NCBI GenBank assembly: GCA_004026145.2
Contig: SWLE01000275.1
Coordinates: 53,352-117,351 of the forward strand
DNA length: 64,000 nucleotides
Origin: Takifugu bimaculatus
Taxonomy: Eukaryota > Chordata > Actinopteri > Tetraodontiformes > Tetraodontidae
Direction: 5' to 3'
Shown: piece by piece, positions 54,671 to 64,000 of the stretch
Position numbering within the stretch: the stretch's first letter is position 1
How the letters are laid out: the number at the start of each line of letters is the position of its first letter
Position numbers and translations under genes: made by a program
The notes under the pieces: generated by a model
Seen by the model: only the letters and a program-made list of their open reading frames with translations
Database searches by the model: none
Told to the model about the DNA's origin: nothing

Positions 54671-55596
54671 CTGTTGTGTATGAAACAAAAATAGTGAGTC
54701 AAACTTTGGGATTTCTCATCAACTTATCTGAGAATCTACCTCAACACAAATGTAGCTCATTTCCTGGAAAAGCTAAATTCAACACCGTAGAGCAACAGTT
54801 TGAACGACCATCAGATCTGAAATGCAACTGAATTATTCTCAACATTTGTCTTATTTTAGAACAGCTCATAATTACTCAATATTTAAAATGATTATAGCAA
54901 ATGGTTTAAAGAAACGTGCATCTTTTTATCTGTCTATCGGCTCTTTGGATATTTTGCATTTCATCCAATTTGTACGATGGTGCATCAAGTCTTAATTCAG
55001 CGATCCGATCGATGACATCAGAGTCTCTGGTTGCATCGATTGCCCTCAGCTTCTGTTATATCTGCCTGTTTCCCTTCAAATCATTTTCACTGCACCTTTT
55101 GTTGCTAGTGATGAAGTTGCCACCTAACGGGTGTGGAAAGGCTCAAACAACTTTGTGGGTCACATAAAGGCTCCAAACGGAACCGCCACAAAGACCTAAA
55201 ACACCCATTTAAACCAACGAGGCCGGCTGTTTTTACGTTGAACAAATGAAGCAAAATAGTCACGCGTCATTAGTTAAAATGTGTTTTTCTGTTGTTTGAA
55301 TATGATGTATACAAACAAACAAAAGTTATTTAATGACATGACAGTCATTTCATGATAGTCAGTTAACTTGTGGCTCCTATTATTCCTGCCTTATGTTGGT
55401 TTGTCTGGATTGACCTTTGAACTTATATCCAGCCAGTGTTGAACATTTCTGGATGAATTGTTGTTTTTTTAATTTATGGACGCTGCAATGGAGATAAAGA
55501 ATTGAAGGAATGACCACTGGAGGGGGTATTGCTACCTGACATGATCCACTCGCTTGATTTAAACGCCGATGTCCGGCCCCAGAAATCTTTACTTAC
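54671..55596. other. Intron between NACHT and first LRR exon, NLR C
   Basis: Collinear with B. No coding feature seen. Confidence 0.7.
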
Positions 55597-57421
55597 TCGA
55601 CCTTCCTGCAGTTCCTCACAGCTGGAATCAGGCGACGTCGTCCCTCATCTGAGGTGTTGTACTGCAGCAGGTTCAGCTCATCCAGAACCTCCTCTGACAT
55701 CTGCAGCAGGTAGGCCATAGCTGAACAGTGGATCACTGACAGTCTCCTCTCTGATTTCTCCCCTGACTTCAGGAACTCTTGGATCTCCTGATGGACTGAC
55801 TGATCCTTCATCTCCATCAGACAGTGGAAGATGTTGATGCTTCTGTCTGGGGAGATTTCATTACTGTTCACCTCCTTCAGGTTGTTGAGGACCTTCTGGA
55901 TGGTTTTTGGGATGCTGTTCCTCTGATCCAACAGTCCAACCAAGATCCTCTGATTGGACTCCAGAGAGAGACCATGAAGGAAGCGAACAAACAAGTCCAG
56001 GTGGCCATTTTCACTTTTGAGAGATTTCATTAGTTCTCTCCTGAGGAAGCCATCAAGAGATGTGAGTGGATCGTTATTTGTAAACAACCCAGCAAACCCG
56101 GAAAAGCGGTTTGGTTTCGAATATTTTAGGAACTGACTTATAACCACTGTGTCTTTCCTGGTGTAACGGTGGAACATGTAGACGGCAGCCAGAAACTCCT
56201 GAATGCTCAGATGAACAAAGCAGTAGACTGATTTCTGGAAGATCACACTCTCTCTCTTGAAGATCTCTGTACAAACTCCTGAGTACACCGACACCTCGGA
56301 GACGTCCAGTCCACATCGCTCCAGGTCTTCTGAGTAGAACATGATGTTTCCTTTCTCCAGATGTTCAAACGCCAGCCGACCCAACCTCAGAAGGAGTTCT
56401 TTATCAGCTTTAGTCAGTTTCCCTGGTCTCTGCTTTCCTCCATACTTCTGCTTCTTCCTCTTTATCTGAACCCTCAGGAAGTGTGAGTAGAGGTCAGTCA
56501 GGGTTTGGGGCAGCTCTCCTCTCTGGTCTCTGGTCATCATGTCCTCCAGAACTATAGCAGTGATCCAGCAGAAAACTGGGATCAGACACATGATGTGGAG
56601 GCTCCTGGAGGCCTTGATGTGTGAGATGATTCTCTTGGACAGATCTTCATCACTGAACCTCCTCCTGAAGTACTCCTCCTTCTGGGAGTCAGTGAAGCCT
56701 CGTACTTCTGTGATCCTGTCAACACACGAGGGAGGAATCTGATGGGCTGCTGCAGGTCTGGAGGTGATCCAGATGAGAGCTGAGGGAAGCAGGTTCCCTT
56801 GGATGAGGTTCACCAGGAGCACGCCAACTGACGATACTTGTGTGACATCAGAGATGACCTGATGCTTGTTGAAACCCAGTGAAAATCTACTTTCATCCAG
56901 GCCATCAAAGATGAACAGAAGTTTCCAGACAGTCAGATCTTCTGCTCTGATCTTCTGTAATGTTGGATGGAAAACATGAAGCAGTGAGAGAAGACTGTGC
57001 TGCTCATCTCTGATCAAGTTCAGCTCCCTGCATGAGAGCGGAAGCACCAGACTGATGTCTTGGTTCTCCAAACCTTCTGCCCAGTCCAGACTGAACTTCT
57101 GCACTGAGAAGGTTTTTCCAACGCCGGCGACACCGTTGGTCAGAACCACTCTGATGTGTCTCTTTTGCTCAGATAAGACTTTGAAGATGTCCTGGCACTT
57201 GATTGGAGTGTCCTGGATGTTCTTCTTGGAGGTTCTCTCAAGCTGTCTCACCTCATGTTGTGTGTCCACCTCCTCACTTTGTCCCTCAGTGATGTAGAGC
57301 TCAGTGTAGATCTTGTTCAGCAGGGTTCCACTTCCTGCTTCATGAGTTCCTTCAGTCACATGTTCACATCTTCTCTTCAGACTCATCTTATGACCTTCTA
57401 TCACCTCCTGCAGATCACCTC
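55597..57421 (-). CDS. NLR C FISNA-NACHT exon (exon 3)
   Basis: A 1825-bp uninterrupted exon with FISNA, Walker A G-V-A-G-V-G-K-T, Walker B F-D-G-L-D-E-S, sensor W-I-T-S-R-P, winged-helix and helical domains, the same length as in copy A. Joined to 57905-58005, 57522-57682 and LRR exons 54494-54670, 54210-54383, 52207-52380, 51827-52000 and 51057-51294, the coding total is 3024 bp, exactly 1008 codons including stop, all phases consistent. It is the most complete family member here, with five LRR exons against three in A. It is presumably a cytosolic immune receptor. Differences from A are scattered substitutions, concentrated in the C-terminal third. Confidence 0.94.
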
Positions 57422-57521
57422 CTGAACATAAGTAAACCAATGATTTCCATCTATAATAAATCATCAACACAACTACAAATTCATGACATCACAAATTAAA
57501 TCTCATATTGAACAGTTTTAC

Positions 57522-57682
57522 TTTGTTTGGGCTTCATTTCAGCATCTCCAGATCTGCTTCCAGATTGTGAACAAGAGGACTCTCCTGGTGGAGCTGACTG
57601 GTCCCAGTTTGATAGGATGTGCTCCCCCCTCTCACTATGAAACACATCTCTATTAGTCCTTTGATTTATAGGATGAAAGAAC
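57522..57682 (-). CDS. NLR C exon 2 (linker)
   Basis: 161 bp, same splice signals and phases as A and B. Serine-rich linker. Confidence 0.78.
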
Positions 57683-57904
57683 CTGATCAAGACTCAATAT
57701 TGTTCCAGCATTTATGTCTGAATTCATCTTTCAGTTTAAACATGATTCTTGTTTCTAATCAACAATATTCACATTAAGTCTGTAACTATATGACTGTCTG
57801 AGGTTTAAGTGTTAAACATCTCCAATAATAAACTCACAACCTGCTGCTGTTAATGTGACTAACAGCTGCCACACAAACACATCATCACACTTTAGTTTTC
57901 TTAC

Positions 57905-58005
57905 ATTTCCTCTGAACTTCTGAAGGTTATTATATAATCTTTGGACTGGTCACTCTTCAGGGACACACAGCTGGGCACTGTGGACTCTGCTCTGTCCTCG
58001 TCCAT
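57905..58005 (-). CDS. NLR C exon 1
   Basis: The ATG at 58003-58005 opens M-D-E-D-R-A-E-S and S-C-V-S-L-K-S-D. Donor GTAAGA, phase 2. Confidence 0.82.
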
Positions 58006-58608
58006 CCTGAGGAAACATCAGAAATAGTGATGAGACTGTGATGAAGGTAAATAATCTGGAGAGGTTGGAGTTAAATAATCCCAATTCACTGCATTTTTAT
58101 CAAACAGGAACATTTCTAATCCATTCTGGATAACAACTGAATCAATAAATCAATGATGTCTCTGTATCATTTTCATGTTTTCAGAGTTTAAGCTGCTTTT
58201 TTAACTGTTCCCTGCAGTGAGAAAAGAACTGGCACCTTTTCCAGCCCCTCATCCTGCAGCACTGAATGTGCTCTAAAGTTCTTTCCAGAGCAAAGGTCTC
58301 TGCACTTGCAGCAACATGTTGTAGTCATGGATCCGTGAGGAGAACCGGATACAGGAAACGCCCCCACTTTGATCCCAAAACCCAACTGGTGGCCAACGGT
58401 GGTCCGGCAACGACGGGGACGCTGGTCCATCGGGCCCACAACACTGGTTTTTCACAGGCCAACATGGTGAAAGGACTGTGCACCGTTTCATTTTAAAGAG
58501 CTGATGAATTTCATTTTTCATGATAATAGAGGCTAATACCTACAAAATGATGTTTTGTATGGTTGTGAAATGTTCTAAGGCAGAGTTATGTGGTTCAGAA
58601 AACCTTAC

Positions 58609-58727
58609 TTTAAAGGTGAGCCTTGAGGTCTGATACTGAAGTTCCTCTCAGGCTTGTCTTTGGACCTGTCGCTCTTCATGGACACACAGCTGGACACTAC
58701 GGACTTTGCTCTCTCTTCCTCTTCCAT
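58609..58727 (-). CDS. Alternative or orphan NLR first exon
   Basis: The ATG at 58725-58727 opens M-E-E-E-E-R-A-K-S followed by S-S-C-V-S-M-K-S-D-R-S, a divergent version of the NLR N-terminal peptide. The donor GTAAGG leaves phase 2, the same phase as the regular exon 1. It could therefore splice to exon 2 of copy C and keep the frame (1014 codons including stop). It may instead be a leftover of another NLR gene. A and B have no counterpart. Confidence 0.6.
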
Positions 58728-60939
58728 CACACATTCGCTCAGTTTTAAATGTGAGTCTAAACGGTTAAGCAGGAACAGTCTGCTGACACAGAAAAGAAGA
58801 TTAAAGAACATGATTCTCAGCATGAAGACAAGCAGAGGTCTGTCCAATGACGTATTGTCGGCTCATTCACATCAAAATCTATTATATGATGTCACCCTGT
58901 ACATCATACAGGTCACATATATATTGGGAAAAAGTTTTGGGACATCTTAAAAGTTTACACCATGTTAAATATAAAATAGTTGTGGAAAAAATGTTTCTCC
59001 TGGGTGTTTCAAAAAGTGCGGTGGCATTAGACGGACGCACACAAATACAAATGAAATCATTTTTTATCTGTTATGGTTTACAAGAAAACCTAAATTCTTT
59101 CAAGATGTCAGTTCTCAACATTAAATTCAACAAATAAGATGAGAATGCATTCAAAACTAAACAGAAATAAGTCATCACATCATCAAAGTGGGTCAAATGC
59201 AGCATCATCTTCTGTCATCTCAGACAGGATTCCAAGAAGAGGATCTTCATTTTCAACAACGCACCTTGACATCTCATCATGGCTCGTCTGTCAGATTACA
59301 AGCAGCTTTTTTTGATCAGGTGCATCATGTTTCTCACGAACACATGATGGTGCTGGAAAAAACATTTGTAGCCTGACCTAGAGGTCAAAACTCTGCATGG
59401 CGTGCACAGCTACTAGTTGTAGCTGGTGGTTGTGGTGGAGGAGATCCCAAACATATCTAGCAAGCTTGTTTTGGAGCAGAGCTTGTCCACCACCTCTGAC
59501 CCCACTCATCACAGAAGTCCCACCATATCCATGGCCAGGTGTGTTGGCAGCATTGGAGCCAGCCTCAGGAAAAAGGTGTGTCATTATCTCAGAAGTGATG
59601 CATCAAGTTGCCACAACCCAACAGAAGTCAAGCAACCCAACATGCTGAATAGAATAGATGACACACAGCAAAGGGCAAAAAAACACCCAATTCTGCTCAG
59701 ACTGATCTGATCTGACCACATGTACAGGACCAAAAATATCAAAACACCAACAAATTCATATTCCACAAAGAACCAGTTGTTAAAACAATCAAATGGAATG
59801 CCTTGATCTCTACCTCTTTACATACTCTCCTTTTTTAAATAAAGGATTGATTGCCCCCCTGGTGGAGGGACAAAGAGAGGAGGCTAAAACTTTCGCGTTT
59901 GTGTCCCTCTTTCCGTGGATTTTTCCACTAATTGCAAATAATATTGTCGACTTATTGTGAGTATTAAAATGTGCTTCCTCAACCTCTAAAATGTTGGCTC
60001 AGGGTTAGCGGAAAACGCAGTTAGAGGAAACACGCTACAAAGTTTGATCATCCGTCACAACATTCCCGTCGACCAGCCGCAATGTGCGTCCGAAACACGC
60101 GCACGCTCATTGCGAACACGCAGCTTATTAAGCCGCATCTCGCAGCGGAACATTGATTCGAGACGACAGCAGTGAAAGAACCAAATGCTACCTGAATATT
60201 AGAGGTTTTCCATCAGGGCTCGGTCACTCAGGATGGAGCCCGAAGTTGAGAACTTTCACTTTCGCTTCTTCTTCCTCTACACGTCACATGTTTGTGGTTG
60301 GATCGCGTCACATCCAGCACAAGCGCCTCTCTTCAGAACAATTTGGTCCACGTTTTAACTGAAATACTGGGAAACAACTGGAGTTCGTCTGACAGATGTT
60401 CGTTTTTGGGTGCGGAATCAAACTGGGTCAACTTTTTGATCTATAGGATCCCCTCTGGTTCAAAGTGCCCCTATAGGATATTGACAGTTCTGACCTTTTG
60501 GGGGCTGCACACACCTCTTAATGGTGACGGCACCAACGGAGCTGATCCAGTTGTCATCAGCTGGCCAGTCTGACTCCAGCTCATTAGGGGAAATTTGCTG
60601 ATCTGGAGGAGAAGCTTTCAAAACTTGACGGGCTGGGGGGGAAATGACTGTAATTTTGGAATCAGCGTGCCAATTTTATTTTTAATTAGAATAATTTCAA
60701 CAGGATATTTTCAAATTGTTCCCCAGTGTAACTTCACCTGAAATTGTGGAGTCCAGAATATCACCATTAAATCCATTTAATCACTTAACAGTTGTGGAAT
60801 TTGAGCCATGAGAAAAATATCTCTCCATCATGATTTCCAGAATTTTTCATCAATATCTGAGATTCTTCGAAAGCTTCGCTGGTGTTGGGTTTTTATTGCT
60901 TCTGCTTCATTTTCAGGCGCAGTTCTTTTATTTTTAAAT
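58728..60939. other. Intergenic region, no recognised gene
   Basis: Unique in the window. No frame above ~100 codons with recognisable content and no RNA gene seen. Confidence 0.5.
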
Positions 60940-61140
60940 CAAATCAAATCATCTTTATTTGTAATGTCTGTTGTAGTCAAACTTGGTGCTATGCAGAATC
61001 CCCAGGGCCTGATCCCTAACAATCAACAGGAAAATCTCCCCTTTAACAGGAAGAAACCTTGAGCAGGACCAGGCTCATATGGGGGGGGGGGCTCCTGTTG
61101 ATGGGGGGGGTGGGTGGGTGGGAAGAGAGGAGGAGAAGGG
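60940..61140. repeat. Dispersed repeat-like segment with G-rich tract
   Basis: Contains CTTTAACAGGAAGAAACCTT and GAGCAGGACCAGGCTCA, strings I associate with a common fish interspersed repeat, followed by runs of 12 and 8 G (61080-61111) and a (GGGT)n patch. Family not assigned. Confidence 0.4.
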
Positions 61141-61596
61141 GGAGGACAGGTAGAGGAGAGACAAGGCAGACATCATTCAGTTCATTTTAAAACCCACTAC
61201 ATTATATATTCTGAATAGCTGGTGCCGGTAATCGGAAGGATAAAACTATTCTGTAAAAATGTATGTTTAGCTTTGTGAAATTGTGTCGTATAGGTCAAAT
61301 AAGAAAACAAGATCAACTGCTGAACCAGTGCAATTTATTTTTAACGTGTTTATCTCCACAAAGAATGAAAAACCACAAACAACAAGTTTATAGTGGTCCA
61401 GTAATGCGCTCTACTCATACACCAGTACAGTTAACAATAACTCATGTTTTCCACCTGCTTTTCCATCTTCAGTGGGAATAATCCAGGGCGTTCTGGGCTT
61501 GAACAAAGGTATTAAAAGCTGGCTGAATGTCTGAGGTGACTGAAGGACACACTTGGGCTTTTCTCAATAGAGAAGGGGCACGGCACAGTGCAGCAG
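61141..61596. other. Flank before NLR D unit
   Basis: No gene. The last ~50 bp (61545-61596) resemble NLR intron DNA seen at 8420-8505 in a shortened form, then jump into the 3' flank sequence at 61597. Confidence 0.55.
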
Positions 61597-62182
61597 GTTC
61601 TCATCTTTAAATTTACAGTATTCATGGGAGATTTATTTGGTCATTTTGCTTCTTTTTATTTCCTATTTCCCACATTTATTCATAGTTTTTATTTGATTGC
61701 AATAAATCCTATAACATTTACTAGATTGACTAAAGTCAAATGACCTGCGGTTCCCACCGATAGCCGTCATTCTGATGGGTTTTTGCTGGCTGCAGCTGAA
61801 ATATTCCAATGCTCCATGTCACAGAGACAGTAAATACTAAACCCTAAAGATTCTGAAGGCATGATGTAAAATAGTAACGTATAATACAGACATTTGAAGA
61901 GACAATTAAGAGAATGTTTTCATGCTTATAACAGTGGCCGAGGAGCCATTTAGAACTTTATAAAGATGCATTGTGTGATACCAGGAACTAATTTAACTTC
62001 AAGGCGAAGCTGCTTCTGCTTTGTCGACCATCGACTGATCTCCTGAAAGTCCACCAGCGCTTTGTAAAAACTGAATTTTTCATCTATGGAGGGAGTAGAC
62101 GGCAGATGTTTCCACAGATGTTCTTCACCAGTGGTCAGTGAGTGACGCAGCAGATGAGGGGGAGTTGACTGGCTTCTACCAG
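61597..62182. other. 3' flank of NLR D
   Basis: Matches 5855-6374 and 50539-51056. No coding feature. Confidence 0.65.
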
Positions 62183-62363
62183 CTACTGAATCAATGTCTC
62201 CAGCCCATAGTCTGGATTCTCTACGAGATCAGACAGCAGCTTCACTCCTGAACCCTGCAGATTGTTGAGCCTGAGGTCCAGTTCTCTGAGATGGGAGGGG
62301 TTGGACCTCAGTGCCGAGGCCAGAGAGCCACAGCTGATCTCTGATAAGCTGCAGCGCATTAAT
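62183..62363 (-). CDS. NLR D terminal LRR exon
   Basis: Homologous to C 51057-51294, acceptor ATTTAG. One extra base near 62185 relative to C puts a TAG at 62183-62185, ending the protein ~19 codons early, just after L-E-T-L. The leucine-rich repeat itself is complete. Confidence 0.7.
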
Positions 62364-62893
62364 CTAAATAAAGAAGGGAAACTTTTATAAGGTTATAAGT
62401 GAAACCAGTATTCATCTGAAAGGTTAATCAAAGGCATGATCTGTAAATATTTAATTGAGTTACAGGTTAAAAAATGATAGTAATATGTAATTACCACAAT
62501 TCCAACCTCTCAGGTCTGCACTGTTCCAAAGGAGAATATATATTGTTCTGGCCCTCACTCTTCCCAGGTTCTCCCACCTCTTTCCCTCCCATCTCATCAT
62601 GGAGATCCATCTCACCTGTGGCTCATCTTTAAAGGCACAACCTGTCTTAGATGACTTCCTGTCTCCCTCACCATCTCCCTCCTCGTTGGCTGGTGTCTAC
62701 CAGGCACCCTCACCTAGTTTTGTCTAATTTTGGTTACCATCTGTCGGCTTTTCATTGTCCTTAAATCAATTTATCATGAATAAGTGGTCCCCGTGTGGCC
62801 CCCCCTCCTGAAGGAACTGGGCACAACACACACACTCAGAAAGTGTGAGGACCCTCGGATGGAATAATGGACATTTTTGAGAATGGTGTTTAC

Positions 62894-63067
62894 CTCAGAG
62901 TTTCCAGTCGGCAGTTTGGAAAGTGGAGAAAACCACAGAGCAGCTTCACTCCTGAATCCTTCAGCTGGTTCTGACTCAGGTCCAGTTCTCTGAGATGGGA
63001 GGGATTGGACCTCAGCGCCGAGGCCAGAGAGCCACAGCTGATCTCTGATAAACTGCAGTAAATCAAT
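62894..63067 (-). CDS. NLR D LRR exon (homologous to C exon 7)
   Basis: 174 bp with TTTTTCAG acceptor and GTAAAC donor. Open, one leucine-rich repeat. Confidence 0.85.
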
Positions 63068-63275
63068 CTGAAAAATGCAGGATGAGGTTATACGGTGCAG
63101 GTCTGCATGTTATCTGCGTCAGTACTAAACCTACGTTAGTTCTTAGTTGGGTCAGACCTGAATTCACGATATTACAAGGAATTTTTTTTAATGTGGGTGC
63201 ATCACAGCAGTGTTGAGAACAGCCTCACTTCACCATCTTAGCAGCTGGTATATAGGTAGAAAAATGAAGACTGAC

Positions 63276-63450
63276 CTGAGCCTCTCCAGTTTACAGTTTG
63301 GACTCTCCAGTCCAGAACAGAGCCGCTTCACTCCTGAATCCTGCAACGTGTTGAGGCTCAGGTCCAGAACCCTCAGATGGGAGCGGTTGGACTTCAGAGC
63401 TGACGGCCACAGAATCACAGCAGGTCTCTGATAAACTGCAGCCACTTAGG
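63276..63450 (-). pseudogene. NLR D LRR exon with frameshift (homologous to C exon 6)
   Basis: 175 bp because of one extra base near 63404 (GCTGACGGCC for GCTGAGGCC). This breaks the leucine-rich repeat frame. Splice sites are intact. Neighbouring non-coding DNA to the right also shows many single-base indels, so sequencing error is possible. Confidence 0.75.
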
Positions 63451-64000
63451 CTAAAATAACAATTATTTTGAGAGAAGACAAATAAAAATCAACATGTACC
63501 AGAGCCAAAACACAGCTTACAAGCAAACAAACCTCTGGTCCTGCACCGGCTATATCGGCCGTATGTTCCTATTTTGGGTTCTCTTTCAGGGCGGGTTGGA
63601 CAGAGATCTTCCACCGTATGTAAAGTGGTGTAGGTCAAAAATACCTTCCAAGTTTGTGAGACCACATTTCTCATAGCACTCAACTCTTGTCAGAGTTGGG
63701 ACAAAGCGACCCACTCCTGACAGCTTGTGGGCGATGCTTGCAGCGACCCTGCAATCCCTACACTCTCTGGTGAAACCAAATCAAAGGTTTTAGACACTGC
63801 TGGATGCTGGAAGGATGGCTATTAGTCTGGACGCATCGTTCCCCTGACAGCACATTTCCCAACAATGATTGGCAGCTGGTGTCACTTGTTCTCCAGATGA
63901 GAGAAGGAAAGAGAGCCCCCCCACAGTGTGTTTGATTGCCCCACTGCAAGCTCAATGCTGCCAGAAAACATTGCAGGAGCATCAATTCCCCCAGGGCATC
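63451..64000. other. NLR D intron, running off the window
   Basis: Collinear with A 7000-7550 and C 52390-52930 but with numerous one-base insertions and deletions. The NACHT exon of D would lie beyond the right edge. Confidence 0.7.

Noticed and set aside
59188..59710. Short plus-strand frames possibly from a DNA transposon
   Set aside because: I could not recognise conserved transposase motifs or terminal repeats, so no element is called.

Overview
The window is eukaryotic and almost certainly from a teleost fish genome. Evidence: FISNA-NACHT-LRR genes of the fish-expanded NLR (NLR-C, NLRC3/NLRP12-like) type with GT-AG introns and LRR exons near 174 bp; fish-type 5S rRNA genes in ~1.1 kb units; GT-rich microsatellites; and a fish-like transposon load (endogenous retrovirus, BEL/Pao, Penelope-like, L2-like LINE, hAT, pogo). 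There are no operons, and most of the length is introns, repeats and broken mobile elements. The species cannot be named from sequence alone.

Layout: (1) 1-4666, minus strand: endogenous retrovirus with an LTR at the right, a long leader, an intact gag-like frame and env transmembrane sequence directly after gag, with pol missing. (2) 4709-5170: hAT transposase remnant carrying a 32-bp minisatellite. (3) 6375-12141, minus: NLR gene A, a complete six-exon model of 891 codons plus stop. (4) 12142-15890: upstream and intergenic DNA. (5) 15890-16256: second hAT fragment abutting (6) a decayed multi-exon DUF6729-like gene, 16250-21629, minus. (7) 22595-24121: two 5S units, the second truncated into a retroviral integrase fragment (24122-25453). 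(8) 25515-26745: 1.2-kb array of the same 32-bp minisatellite. (9) 28150-31944, minus: NLR B, a pseudogene. (10) 34217-42527, minus: BEL/Pao retrotransposon with near-identical LTRs, interrupted by a pogo-like DNA transposon (37549-38940). (11) 42528-44640: two more 5S units. (12) 44640-48634: patchwork of a serpin exon, Penelope-like RT, an unrecognised N-myristoylation-motif ORF with proline-rich repeats, LINE RT, and a hAT MITE with a perfect 8-bp target duplication. (13) 48635-49857: hAT with a 22-bp minisatellite. (14) 51057-58727, minus: NLR C, complete eight-exon model (1007 codons) with an alternative first exon. (15) 61597-64000: 3' part of NLR D, with frameshifts, running off the window.

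The NLR genes are a segmental tandem family, each copy bounded on its 3' side by hAT or pogo remnants. Family members differ mainly in LRR exon number, and copy A carries two apparent unequal-exchange fusions between LRR exons. The clearest novel signals are the 32-bp minisatellite, which is an amplified piece of the hAT transposase T-T-D-G-A-P-A catalytic-motif codons; the LRR exon-loss junctions; the gag-env deletion provirus; the DUF6729 gene; and the junctions where BEL and retroviral pieces join NLR DNA to 5S DNA. Those junctions are either real rearrangements or assembly errors.
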